Positions 44,001-55,220 are shown, counted from the first letter of the stretch. The stretch is DNA of 64,000 bases from Iris pallida (GCA_029216955.1 JANAVB010031417.1:15831555-15895554); one strand, 5' to 3'. Numbers and translations: made by a program. The notes: generated by a model not told the origin, from the sequence alone.

Positions 44001-47000
44001 GTTGTGTCCGTGAACAATTTTTATTATTTGTTTGTTACAAATAATTGTAATAGTTTGCAGAAAATAATAATTGGTTGTAGGGGCGATCATTTTGCTTTTT
44101 TGGACGCACCGAGACAACCATGATTTATTGAGGCACTTGATGTTATTTTCCTATTGGACATTATGTTTCTTCCACCTCCAAAACTGTCAGTACCGTCGTG
44201 GAATTTTGTCGCCTTTTCAGAAGTCTTTGTATTGACTATACTACCGAATCAGAGACCTCCGCCATGGCCAATTTGAAGGACATTACCGGGAGCATAATTC
44301 TCGGATTTTACGCTTACATGATTCACAAGGAGGTGAATTTTTCGAAGCCGAAAAGAATGATGGGAAACCAATTTAGATTTTTTGTTATCTTTTTGTTATT
44401 TTTGGTTGGATAGAGACTATTTTTATCTATTTTATCCATATTTTGCAGTATCGGTGATACCAACCGATACCAATACCGATTGGTACCGATGTTGGTGGCC
44501 TCTTTTTCAGTCAATTCAACAAAAAAATTGAACGAAAAAGACCAATCAACAAGAGTATAAAAGCATACCAAGGTTGTAAAAGCATGTAAAATAATAAAAC
44601 TTATCTATCGTAGGTAACCAATCGGCAAGGGCGAAAATATTTTATCAAATTTCAAAACTACTAAGAAACAACACAAGAAATACTTAAAATTATTCCTAAA
44701 TGTATAAAATATTTTTTTTCTATAATTTTAATAATTTATTAATAATTACTTGCTTTTCGATAACAAAAAAAATCCGATACTCCAATCTGAAACCGCCAGT
44801 AATGCTGATACCACCAATCCAAATACTCATAGGAAGGGTCCGATAATGATTCATATACCAATAATGCGAACATTGGTTTTACCAGTTATGATTTTATGTT
44901 ATCTTGGGGATAAGTCTTCAGAGATTGGCTTTATCTTCTTTTGATTTCTTGAGAGACTGTAAATAGTCTGTAAGTTCATAAATTATTCGATGAAGATTTG
45001 AAGAATGGAAAACCTATTTTTGTGTTTGTATGGTACGATGCCAAAACTCTAAAGTGGATCTCTATCTTATTTCCTTCTCCGTTTCCGACGTTGACATGAA
45101 TTAGGCCTCGAGTAGCAAAGTCGTATAATCAAGATCTAACACAACTTGCACATTTCCAAACTCAAGTATTTTTTATTTATAATCAATTGTTATGTTTTAC
45201 ATTTTTATCATATTTTTTTGATAAATTAATAGTAGTTAATTGTTCATATTTCATTTAAAGCTTACACGTCCAAATCCCTAATTTTCATACCAATTATATT
45301 TTCCCCTAGGTCTTCGTCCCGCGTCAGGCCTTCTAGATCCTAGGAGGGTAGTAGCCTTAAAAGGAAAATCTCAGCAACGTGTGTAGAAGCAAGTTGATTC
45401 TTGAGAGCGCATTTCCAGTGCTAAGCTAGTTGAATATGGAAGGTCATACATTAATAGAACAATTTAAGGTAAAAGAAATTTAATCTGCAAGAAACTCTTC
45501 GATACACTTTTTTTTTCATGTGTACTCTAGTGCTCAATCTTGAGGTATTTGCCTCTCTCTTCTGAGATGCATGCAATGAGAGAGCAATGCAACGTTAGAT
45601 GGCTAGTAGGGACCTTGTAACTTGATCCTAGGATGGAACCTTAGAAGGAAATTAACAAGTATGTTGGTTCTTAAGATCTCATTTCCAGTGCCAAGCTAGC
45701 TGCAAGGTGTTCCTAGAGTAATTCAAGGAGAAAAATAAAACTCTCAGAGATACTTGTTCATGTGTACTGCAATGCTGAAGGTGGTACTCAGATTAGTTGT
45801 GAGAATTGTCGCACTTCGTAATGTACCATTTCAGTTATGGAAGAAAAGGTTATGCCACTAATGCACCATTCCAGGTTAGTTGTGATAACTGTCATCACTA
45901 ATATATTCTCATGAATAATTGAAACATTGTTCTAATGTGTTATGCCTACTACCTAACCATTAACTAACTAAGTCAGAAGACTCAGAGCTAACAATCAACC
46001 TCAACAAATTGATTTTCCTGACTTCTGCTCAACATTACTTGTCAAGATCCAAGCTTCAAAAAAACTGAAGGACATAGGACAAACATTTTGACTCTAGTAT
46101 AAGTGCTTACATCAAAAGCTTTGGAGGATTATGGAACCATAACTGCTCTCTACTAATACTTTTTTTCTGTAAACCGCAAGCACAACCTGTATATATAAAG
46201 AACACATGCTCTTCCCACCCCATGATTCTATTTTATTTGGCATATTGAACAATCATGAAAGGACAAGTGTACTAGATGGAATATGAGTGATGGGTTCTTC
46301 TACCAATACATATATTCGGTGAAAAGCTATACGCACAGATAGGGCCATGACTCTTGTGAGGATAACCAAGCAACACTTGCAAAACATGAGAGCTGATGGA
46401 TGGGAAATAATTGTTGGAAGAGGTTTTTTCATTCTTGTGTTAAGCAGAAGAAAGTAATCCTACCGAAGGACGAATTATTTGTACAACATGGAATATCCCA
46501 TCACAACTTTGAAGGTAAAACAAATATGCATCATTATTGTGTTGAATTATTTTATGAAGTGATTGATTTGCAACTTCAAGAGTTGAACAATCACTTTAAT
46601 AAGATGAATACAGAGTTGTTGTTGTGTATGGCTTGTCTTGATCCAAGCGATTCATTTTGTGCTTATGATAAGAGAAAATCGCTTCGCTTTGTTGAATTTT
46701 ATCCATCTGATTTCTCTAGCATTGAGTTAATGCACCTTGATCGTCAACTTGATAACTACATTTTGGATTTGTGCTGTGATGGCCAATTTTCTGAGGTTGC
46801 GGGGGTTGACTCGCTAGAAAGATGGTTCATCTAAAGAAGCATCGTGCATATTCGTTGTTGTATTTGCTTTGAAGTCGCATTGTTATTACATGTTGCAACC
46901 GCAATTGTAGAGAGAGTATTTTCTGCAATAAAAATCATCAAGACTTTATTACATAATCGATTGGGAGATAAAATGATAAATAATTGTTTGGTGGCATATA

Positions 47001-50000
47001 TTGAAAGAGGCGCATTGAATGCCGTTTACAATGAAAATATCATTCAATATTTTCAGAATATGAAGTCTTAAAGAATTTTATTGTCAAAGAAAGGGATTGT
47101 TTAATGATTTAATATTTTATGACATTTGGTATTAATATATGATATTTTTTGGATTATAAATGTGTTACTATAATTTATTATTATTATAACAGTAATCGTT
47201 GCCCCCTAGATGAAAATCCTGGGTACCCCATTGGCTTTAACTATTACTTTGTTTTCTTTTTCCTCTTGCCATAACTCTTTTGCTTTCACTTTCTTGTATA
47301 CTAATCTATAGTTGATGTAGTCCGCAATCTGCATTGCTATAATAGATGGATGTTACGATCATGAAATATCCTGATGCCATTGCATTTTAAGATGCTCGCC
47401 CTTTTCTACAGTTTCAAGCTTATGATTTGTGAAGACAGACCTATGATTCAGCGAGGCCAAATTACCATCCACTGAAAAAGAACTTCCACTTTTAGTAAAT
47501 ACAATGATCCACAACCTATACAAGTTGCTTCCTAATTTTCAACATTTCAACCAACACATGAAACTTACTAGTTACTACATACACTAGTAGGTGTAGTAGA
47601 GGACATATATAATCTGCCTGCAAATTAGATTATTGAGCTAAGCACGATAAGCAATATGACATAAAACATTAGTTCAGGATTGAAGAGAAAGTGAAAGGGA
47701 TGTCAGGAGGCTGGCAGCAGTTTGTATATTATTTTTCAGGAAAGCTTTTTCACTAGAGCTACGCTCCAAAGCACACCCCACTTTCATGAGAAGAAACTTA
47801 AACGATGATGATGCCAAATGAAATAAATAGAGAAATATAAATTAAATAAGACAAAAATAGAGCGTACAATCACATACCAGCCATATGAAAATATCTGTTC
47901 CATGGTCAAGCACGACAGCAGAATTAGATTGCATGGCCAGATCATATGCTGGAAGCTCCTCAAATGTGCCCCCTTCCCGATGCATTAAACATCTTGGTGC
48001 TAGCATGCGGAGGGATAAATCAAATGATGCACTTAGAAACAAATTTCTCAGTACAGATCTCTCATCTTCATGACCAACAATACTTCCTAAAAGAGGTCCT
48101 CTTCTAAGATGAAATAAGTTCTCAGGTAGTGTTGCTAGCTCCTTTGGGAACCGAAAAAGCTTTGATTTAGGCATCTGAGAGCCAAATTTTGAAGCAATAT
48201 CCTTGACTCTCTCATCCACTGTAAGCCTCATATCAATTGCATCAGAAGAAGCTCTCGCATACAAGAGGGTCCTCTTAGCAATAAGAACTGCAGACACTTC
48301 CTCTTGGATGCTCCCAAGATATGTTGAGACACTATCGACAGTAGGGAGCCTCACAGTGATAACTCTAGAAATGTCAGCTTGATATACATTTGAATAGCGA
48401 ACTGCAAATTGGAAGTAAACATGGTCATTCTTAATGTCAGCTTTTGTTTCCATGCATAAACAAAAGCTCTGCGTCTCTTCCACACTATTCATCTGGATAC
48501 AAAAGGATGAGTCATTCTTAAATGATTCATGAGAATCAGCAGGTGCCTCTTCACCAGGTCCAATAACTTGAGTAACAAGAATATCATCTGAACATCGTAT
48601 CTCAAATAACCCATGAGAACCTGCTGCTCGCATTGATGCTCTTTGCAAGTTTACACCAAAAGCCTCACCAAAGTCATCGTGAAGTAGCAGCACGCCGCCA
48701 GAACTTTTGGGCAGAGGCTGCAGGACAGGAACTCTTACTGGACATGTTCCAGCACAAAGGACATCAACTATAGTATTATGCCGGTGTGCCTCTTGACCTA
48801 GATGTTCCATCCATTTCATGGCTGTTTTCTCCATGTATGGGTAATTAGGATGAGTAAATGAATGTGGAACTGATCCAGGGCCAAACGTATTTGGACCGCC
48901 AGCACATACTAATATTCTGCAATTTCCTCCCGGCCTTTTAATGATTCCACGAGACATTTCTGCTGAAGGCCCTTGTATTATGGCTAGGGCTACCTCCACC
49001 GCAGTGCCTAGGCATCGATCTCTAGATGCTTCTGGTATGCTAAGTTTATAAGGTGTCAAAGATGAAAATATGAGATGTGCAACAGGAAGTGAGGCATGAA
49101 TAGGTGATAGGTAGATGCCGGCCCCATAAATCAATGCTTTAAGTGATTCTTGTGTTGGTGATCCTTCACCGGCAAGAACATCAGCCGATGCCATGGAACC
49201 CTCTGAAAAATCATAAACTGATACTGTGCGGCCATATGTAATGATACCAATTCTCGTAGTAGGGGGGAGAGAATCAACGAAAGCATGTAAGGAGCCTTGA
49301 AGATGTTGAAGGTGGGCTTCATCTAAGCATTCATCAATTACAACAAATATAGGTGCTGACATCCTTGAATCAGAGACTGGCACATATCCTGGTCGCCTGT
49401 TCCCAGTCTGAACATAATCGATCGCAGACGATGAAAGTTCTGTCCAGTGCCGAAGGTCATCCTTGCTGGGGGCTACATATTCCCCACCACTGCTATTTAG
49501 CTTTTTGCAGATCACACATTGCCATTGCCCAGAACCTATTAAAATCTCGCAATAAAGGTTAACATAAGCACCACAATTTTGGCAACGGTGAGGGTCACGT
49601 TCTACTACTTGAGGACCAGGTGCTATTTCTCTTCCAGGGGACACCAATGCTCCAAAACCCAAGCTTGAGACATTTGCTAGCTTCTTATGTTTCAATACCT
49701 AAGGAAGAAAACAATATATAGTAAATAAATATCACCACAACACTAAATAATACCAAGTGTTTGTAATAAGATGAAAAAAGGACGAATGCAAGCTGCCAGA
49801 CATACAAGTGCCCGGATACTAATGAACTTTAAGCATTAAACCCAGCAATGTAACAACAGAATAAGAAAACGATAAAAGATGGTACCTTGTGAGCAGAGAA
49901 GAGTACATATGGCGATTCATAGGTTGATTCGTCAATACCAGCAGAATGATGCAGTGGTAACTCGGAAGACCCATTCGAGTACAGGAGTGGAGAAGATGTG

Positions 50001-50356
50001 GGCAAAGACGAACCTGAAGGAAAAGGCATCAACTGAGGAGATGCAGGGGCCGCCCCGAAAGGGACCGCTGCTGGCCGTAAAGGTGAGGAGAAGACGGGCG
50101 GGCCGGGTGGAGTGCTGAACTGAGGAATCGGACTGCCGGAGTGAACTCCATCACCTGGTGACAAGGAGCTTGGTGTTCTCGATAAAGGCAAAGGATACTG
50201 ATGTTCCTGTTGAGGCTGTTGGGGAGAAAATCTTGATGTTACCGGAGAGGGAAATTGAGGAGGGGTCGGTCGCTTCTCAGGGCGAGGTGTAGGTGTGCCT
50301 GGGGATGAGACGGTTGGTGCATATCCTGGAGGCGGGGGCCGAGGGGGAGTATCCAT
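40938..50356 (-). CDS. SEC23-like COPII coat protein, five coding exons (872 aa)
   Basis: SEC23 pairs with SEC24 in the inner COPII coat and activates the SAR1 GTPase for ER-to-Golgi vesicles. Exons by my splice model are 50356-49886, 49698-47878, 42182-42066, 41382-41311 and 41075-40938. All introns are phase 0 with GT..AG borders, and no exon has an internal stop. The protein has a Pro/Ser-rich N-terminus of about 150 residues and a SEC23/SEC24 zinc finger (Cys 196, 199, 218, 221). The trunk, beta-sandwich and helical regions follow, then a gelsolin-like segment with H-R-F-P-A-P-R-I-L and S-P-A-R-Y-F-V-S-R. It ends D-D-Y-S-L-C-E-W-M-R-S-L-K-L. The Pro-rich N-terminus and greater length set it apart from canonical SEC23 (about 765 aa), so it is a divergent plant paralogue. 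Intron 2 is 5.7 kb and TE-rich. Confidence 0.92.
41311..41382 (-). CDS. SEC23-like exon 4
   Basis: 24 codons, E-G-S-S-P-A-R-Y-F-V-S-R-L-I-P-A-H-K then D-P-P-Y-E-Q. The acceptor is ACTCAG and the donor CAG then GTATG. Too short to stand out as an ORF. Confidence 0.85.
41748..41951. repeat. Tandem duplication of about 102 bp in SEC23-like intron 3
   Basis: AATATTTAATATATGG...CTAGTGTTCTTTCCTC occurs twice in a row with one or two differences. Confidence 0.9.
42066..42182 (-). CDS. SEC23-like exon 3
   Basis: 39 codons, G-A-E-L-A-V-Q-E-G-A-S-A-A-A-L to R-I-L-A-F-K. The acceptor is TTCAG and the donor AAA then GTTTG. Confidence 0.85.
42190..43059. other. SEC23-like intron 2, left part
   Basis: No exon seen. 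A tandem repeat of about 84 bases (AACCTACAAA.ACCCCCATCCTTA...CTTTTGAG) lies at about 42855-43010. Its tail resembles 45530-45620 across the LTR element. Confidence 0.5.
43060..45326 (+). mobile_element. Short, degenerate LTR retroelement (TRIM/LARD-like) in SEC23-like intron 2
   Basis: Two direct repeats, 43060-43564 and 44361-45326, share TG..CCAATTTAGATTTTTT at the start, a TCTATAAATA-like centre and GCGTCA at the end. The second is longer because a MITE is inserted in it. After the first repeat, AGGTATCCAAGTTCTAGGTT resembles a decayed initiator-Met primer site. Before the second, GAAAAGAATGA is a plausible purine tract. The 800 bp interior has an ORF (43668-44123) that I do not recognise, and no pol domains. 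Confidence 0.65.
44446..44875. mobile_element. hAT-like MITE inside the second LTR of the intronic retroelement
   Basis: About 430 bp, in reverse orientation to and clearly related to the elements at 31555 and 39084. The right end AATGCGAACATTG mirrors their left end CAAGGTTCGCATT. The target duplication is not clear. Confidence 0.65.
45327..46339. other. SEC23-like intron 2, between the LTR element and the hAT remnant
   Basis: A diverged direct repeat (TCATTTCCAGTGC.AAGCTAG at about 45407 and 45684) and no recognisable gene. Confidence 0.4.
46340..47071 (+). pseudogene. hAT transposase remnant (C-terminal part) in SEC23-like intron 2
   Basis: It lies antisense to the host gene. The motifs H-H-Y-C-V-E-L-F-Y-E-V-I-D-L-Q-L-Q-E-L and L-L-L-C-M-A-C-L-D-P-S are followed by the dimerisation domain V-A-T-A-I-V-E-R-V-F-S-A-I-K-I-I-K-T, and then N-C-L-V-A-Y-I-E-R. 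Plant TTF-type zinc-finger hAT transposases show this order. The N-terminal zinc finger and most of the catalytic core are missing. A TAA at 46832-46834 and a frame change near 46440 break what remains. No terminal repeats were found around it. Confidence 0.85.
47072..47877. other. SEC23-like intron 2, right part
   Basis: AT-rich intron sequence with no further feature that I can support. Confidence 0.4.
47878..49698 (-). CDS. SEC23-like exon 2 (zinc finger, trunk, beta-sandwich, helical region)
   Basis: 607 codons in one frame. The acceptor CTTAG precedes V-L-K-H-K-K-L-A-N-V, and the donor follows D-I-F-I-W-L. The zinc finger is C-Q-N-C-G-A-Y-V-N, then eighteen residues from the second Cys, then C-V-I-C. 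Confidence 0.92.
49886..50356 (-). CDS. SEC23-like exon 1 (Pro-rich N-terminus)
   Basis: 157 codons, from M-D-T-P-P-R-P-P-P-P-G-Y-A-P to L-F-S-A-H-K. The donor is AAG then GTACC. The low-complexity P/S/T composition suggests a disordered tail. Confidence 0.88.
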
Positions 50357-50370
50357 TTATGATTATAACG

Positions 50371-51357
50371 CTGTGATGAAGTATAATTTGAGCCGAGTGA
50401 ATAATAATTGTGATAAAATTCCCTAAGGAGTATAAAAATAAACACGTTTCCTTTGAATGCCTAATGAACCTCATTTACCATAACTATGGATAAATATGAA
50501 AGAAAAAAAAAAGGTGTTGCGTATCCTTAACAAGCAAAAAGCACTAGAAAACTTTTGCTTACGTTGACATATCAAATAAGGGTAAAATTCAGACAAGTGT
50601 ATTCAGGGGATTATATGTTACTGTGTTGCATGGACACGAAGAACGATACTGATACAGGTGACACCATCATGGAATGGCACATATTTTGGTACGCCGTAAT
50701 GTATTCTGGAGGGTTTGTGTCGTGTCCAAGACAAAGCGACACAGGTTCTGGAGTGTTTGTGCATCATAGATCTGTTATGGCAAGGTATTCTGAAAATATT
50801 ATTGATTTCAAAGCCACTACAGAAGAACTGCATATTAACAAATCTCCAAATATTATGATAAGTTACAGGTGAAGAATACTTTTCCTTAGGTTATTAGAAA
50901 TTTTAAATAAATCCACGGAATTTCACCTACAAAAGTAGCATCTTTAATTAAAAACACGCAACTTTCGTCAATTTAACAGAAATTAGCTTTCCCCTTTTGG
51001 TTAAATCAAATTAGGAATAGATAATACAAGAAATTTGAAGACCTTCACTTAGTATTGGGAATTTCGGCTCTATTACTGTACGAATCAATTTTGACTAAAA
51101 ATTTACGAAAATAACATGACATGAACCCTAATACACGAAATGCATCAAAACCACATGTACTGGTAGAGAAAACCCAAATCTACCACGATCATACTCGATT
51201 TGATTCAGTAATAAATTAAAACCCTAAATTAAGGATTTAACAATAAAAATCGCATTAATTCCACCACACGTAACAAATAAATATAAAAAAATCTCGAAAA
51301 AATTTGCAGAAAATTGGGAAATTGAGAATTACGTCAAGCTCGTCGAAGCGATCTCAC
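50371..51357 (-). other. Predicted 5' UTR intron of the SEC23-like gene
   Basis: Donor ACG then GTGAGATCG at 51358/51357 and acceptor ATCACAG at 50373-50371. The intron is 987 bases and leaves a 14-base exon leader before the ATG. The plus-strand ORF 50555-50872 in this intron is not supported. Confidence 0.55.
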
Positions 51358-51485
51358 CGTGTAAACTTAATTCTTCGCCGTGATTAGCCCTCCTAGAATC
51401 GTACATTCGAGGAGAGAGAGAAGGAGCGAGCGAGAGTAAAATGGAAGAAAAATAAAATGAAAATGAAAAATATATAAATTTTCCC
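51358..51485 (-). promoter_or_regulatory. Promoter and first UTR exon of the SEC23-like gene
   Basis: The minus strand has a TTATATATTT box at about 51480-51468. It is followed by a CT-rich stretch with TCTCTCTC around 51410-51440 and then the probable non-coding exon. The exact start is a guess. Confidence 0.45.
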
Positions 51486-52284
51486 AAAAGTAAAAAAACG
51501 AAAGGACCCATGCACATAAAACTACGAAAGGGAGCGAGTGACGTGGTGCGAAACGTGGCGTAATTCTATTGGCTGGAAGTTCGTCAGGGATGCGGGACCT
51601 ATGTCCACCTCAGCGGATTGGCGTTTGTTAAGAAGTATGGATAACTCGGATCTGACCCGTACCCGTAGGAACCGGGTCCGAGTCAAGACGGATCCAAGTG
51701 TCCGAAGTCCGGGCTTGGTATTAGGCGATAATAGCGTCATGACAATTCTATCAAAACGAATTTTGTGTTTTGGAATTCGGAATCTTAAGATGTGAGGTGA
51801 GCGTCAATGACACACATTTGGCAATACATGGTTATTAATACGGAAACTTTTAATAGCAACTTTTATTTATTTATTGTCGATTTTCTTGTTATATGTCAAT
51901 GGACTCGAAAACCTTCAAACCAAATATGAAAACATATTCAGCATTTGGATTTGATATTTGAAAGTTTATACAAACTTGTACTATTATTTGAGTGTCTCTC
52001 CAAACCTATTTGTTTTATTTATTTGTTTGTTTGTCATTAGCTAGGTATTAAATAGTTTTTTTTAATAAATAATACTTAATCGTAACATATAAATAAGAGA
52101 TAAGAGAAGATAGGCGATGGTGAAATCAAGATAAAAAGAAAGATAGACGAGGGTAAAAATAAGAGATGGATGTTTAGTAGTACATAAAAAATTTATAATA
52201 TTCGTATATGATTTGTTGATCAAGGATAGTAATAACTTGTTGTTTGTACTGAGACTGTGCACTATTGGTGCATGACAGCCATTA
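51486..52284. other. Intergenic region upstream of the SEC23-like gene
   Basis: No gene recognised. Short ORFs around 51522-51795 on both strands lack any family signature. Confidence 0.4.
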
Positions 52285-52448
52285 GGCATAGGCGGAGCCA
52301 AGACAAGTGCTGGGGTGGGTTCCAGCCCACCCAAAAAAAATGTCTTTTTTTTTTCATATGCATTTTTTTTTTTAAGTTTGTCTACACCTAGCCCACGCTG
52401 ATTCACTCCAGTCCACCCAATGTAAATTGCTGGTTCCGTCCTTGCCAT
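52285..52448. mobile_element. Small repeat related to part of 32025-32080
   Basis: The CATAGGCGGA...GGTGGGTTCCAGCCCACCC stretch resembles the start of the copy-B insertion. The end GGTTCCGTCCTTGCC is weakly inverse to it. Probably a MITE fragment. Confidence 0.4.
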
Positions 52449-53098
52449 TAGGTGTATACTACAATGCTCGATGTAATATCCTATTATTGTACATTTTATT
52501 ATGTACAATAATAAACCAAGTATGATTCACTTTTGTGAAACCGTTGCCAGAAAATCAGCAATCATTATGGATGAAACATATTATATAGATCAATAGAATA
52601 ATTACTTTACATCATTTTGCTATTTTTTTATCTCAATATTTTATGTCAATTAAAAATAGAAATGTATCTGATTTTTTTTTCTTCTAAGATGTCCATCGTT
52701 ATGTAGAAAATTTAATAATATGTCCCTATGGCTCGATTTACTGATATTACAGGATCTTATGTCTCTTTCCGGTAATCACAAGGTTTCACTCGAGTTATAC
52801 CTGAAATTATAAACATGAAAATGCACCTATAATATCAAATATAGACAAATAAATAAGAGGAAAGGAACCATAACAAATAGTTCCTAAATTTGCAATTCCG
52901 TCGTCGTCGTCAATGGTCAACGTAAGGATCTAGCTTTTATTGGTTTGGATCTGGTCAATTTTGTTTTTCTTAGCGGGTCCGGATCCGCATATAGATCCCA
53001 CAAAATTACTATTCCTAGACCAAAAGATCCTCACCTCTCCCCGCCCGCTAAAAGCGAACGTCTGCTCCGACATTCCAAAAACCCTCGTCGGAGCACCG

Positions 53099-53225
53099 AT
53101 GTCTTCCACTACTCCGGCGGAGCACCGGACCACTCCGGACTCGAAGATCAAGCTCTGTGCATATTACTCCTTACTCTACAGTACGGAGCCCAGCCGCTGC
53201 TCTCCAAGAGATTCACGGGGTTTGC
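53099..53225 (+). pseudogene. Nucleotide-sugar-transporter-like first-exon fragment
   Basis: The ATG at 53099 reads M-S-S-T-T-P-A-E-H-R-T-T-P-D-S-K-I-K-L-C. In the next frame, 53161-53220 reads I-L-L-L-T-L-Q-Y-G-A-Q-P-L-L-S-K-R-F-T-G. The latter resembles the first membrane helix of ROCK1/CMP-sialic-acid-transporter-like proteins (L-L-T-L-Q-Y-G-A-Q-P-L-I-S-K-R). A one-base frame change lies between the two parts, and no further exon follows before the MITE at 53321. I regard it as a truncated pseudogene. The assignment is from memory of the family. Confidence 0.42.
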
Positions 53226-53320
53226 AAATAAACCCTTCTTTTTTTCTTCTTCAGTTCTCACTCGTTAGTGTTCGTAGTGTTTGTTATTAAACCTTCACTT
53301 TTCTTTATATTACCATATTC

Positions 53321-54114
53321 TAGGGGTGAGCGTCGGTATAATTGGTCGGTATTTGGTCGATTTTTTTGGTATTTTTTTAAAATCGGTATTTGAAAAATCA
53401 ATACCAATATCGTACCATTTAGAATCGGCTTTTTTGGTATCGGTTAAATCGGTATTCGGTCGATTTTTGTTCGATATCGATATTTTACCAATTAATATTT
53501 GATCAATTAACACACTTAATATTGTAGAACCTCTTAATCTATAATATATAGTTTTTACTTTTTTGGAAGCATTAATTTTAAAGTCAAACCTCTACCAACC
53601 AAACAATTATCAAAATTATTAGAACAATATGTAACAAGTCGCAAACACCTAAAAATGAGCTTAAAATATCAAACACGGTCACTAAGTTTAATCTTTAGTA
53701 TAAGTTTAAGTAACCAAAATTCACTTCAAAATTCTATGAGAACACAAAAACATAAGCTCAAAAGATCAAAAACTCAATTCTTAGCATTCTTAACATAAAT
53801 TCAAGTCCACTAAAATCCATTCCAAGTTCTAGAAAACCAACCAAAACAAAGATAAAAAAATAAAAATGAGTAGTGTAAAATTAATCATGAACATTAAAAA
53901 ATGTGTGTGTGTATATATATGTGTGTGTGTGAATCGGTTCGGTTCGGTATTTTCGGTATGGTATTACACTCAAACCGTTACCATTACCATTATACCGTAA
54001 TTTAGTCGGTTCGGCAATTCGGTATCGGTACATAATTTCAGTTCGATTTTTCGGAATATTTTTAATCGGTATTCGGTCAGTTTTTCGGTATCGATCGGTA
54101 TTTGCTCAGCCCTA
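53321..54114. mobile_element. hAT-type MITE (794 bp)
   Basis: The ends TAGGGGTGAGC and GCTCAGCCCTA are inverted with one mismatch. CCATATTC is present on both sides (53313-53320 and 54115-54122), a perfect 8 bp target duplication. The interior is rich in TCGGTATTTGG and TTCGGTTCGG strings and has no ORF of note. Confidence 0.9.
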
Positions 54115-55078
54115 CCATATTCTTATGCAAATTTGGAGCGACTTAACTTGTTAGAAAATAGGGTTTTGTTAAATTGGATTTTAATGGTTCTACGAAGAAA
54201 GTATAAGAATTACACTAATCATTAACACTTCGTGTCCGACGTGTGTCTGGCATGATCATATTTGCTCGACACGGCTAGTTGGACGCCGCTGGCCCATGGA
54301 TGGAGTCACCGGCTGCTTTTGGCCGGTTAATTGGAAAATTGAACTGGCCACATAGTTGCGATTAATCGTTCTAGTGAGATCTTGATAAATCGGTAACTAG
54401 CCATGGACCGCATGAGAAAGAGCTTAGTACAACATTGGTTCAGACTCGTAGGAGAAGAAATATTCATCGGGGAATAATTTGTCATGTTAATGGCAATGGG
54501 GTGGGGATGGGGGTGGGGGTGGGGGTGGGGGTGGGGTGGGGTGGGGTGGGGCGGGGCGGGGAATTGTTACAGAGAGCTACTTTTGATTGTTTGTGTGGAG
54601 AGCTTTTCATTTGTCATTCTGTAGATACTGGATGCAAGGTTCAGTGTATCATGGTCAACGCGATATGTATAGTTAGTTCATGTCCAGTGGTACCTTTAAG
54701 AAGAATTATATGTTTGATCTAGTGGCTGATTGTTTTTGAGGAGATAAACTTGAACTTTAAAGTACGATCTACTTTCTTATGCATTATGTTCGGACATTTA
54801 AAAGCTTCCAATAAAAGTAGGGTCGAGGTGCCGACTGAAACAAGTTGCTCTCTTTGCATTCACAATATGTCTTAGTGGTTGGTTGAGAGCCGGACCTAGA
54901 CTAGAGGAGTGGTCTGTCTGGCTAGAGGATCGTCGTACTGATGTCTAACGGGGAAGTCCAAGCGGAAATTGCAACGGAGATTCGTCCGAGCGGTGGATCG
55001 TGGAATGATGCATTGTTCGCAAGAATTGAGGAACGGCGTGCAAAGAATTAGATCCGGACTGTGACCGAGGAGATATAT
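54115..55078. other. Intergenic stretch before copia copy 3
   Basis: A GGGGTGGGGG-type G-rich microsatellite at about 54497-54560 could form G-quadruplexes. No gene recognised; the ORF 54435-54722 is mostly translated repeat. Confidence 0.45.
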
Positions 55079-55207
55079 TGTTGATATATGTGTTAAGTAT
55101 TATTGGGCTTTAGTCCCACATTGCCTAGAATGATAGGAGAGGAGGCTAGCCTCTCCTTTATATATATAGTCTCTATTCCAATAATAATTACTTAAAAAAT
55201 TTCTACA
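55079..55207 (+). repeat. Short 5' LTR of copia copy 3 (129 bp)
   Basis: TGTTGATATATG...AATTTCTACA, directly followed by the primer site. It contains a TATATATATAG box at about 55159 and a small inverted repeat GGAGGCTAGCCTCC. The partner LTR is not in the window, so the left border rests on TG and the usual layout. Confidence 0.75.
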
Positions 55208-55220
55208 TGGTATCAGAGCC
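55208..55220 (+). other. Primer binding site of copia copy 3
   Basis: TGGTATCAGAGCC, complementary to initiator Met tRNA, directly after the LTR. Confidence 0.92.

Noticed and set aside
43668..44123. 151-codon ORF in the intronic LTR element
   Set aside because: AT-rich Lys/Asn/Ile composition and no recognisable domain. I left it unnamed within the element.
50555..50872. 105-codon plus-strand ORF near the SEC23-like 5' end
   Set aside because: It lies in the predicted 5' UTR intron of the opposite strand and has no recognisable motif.
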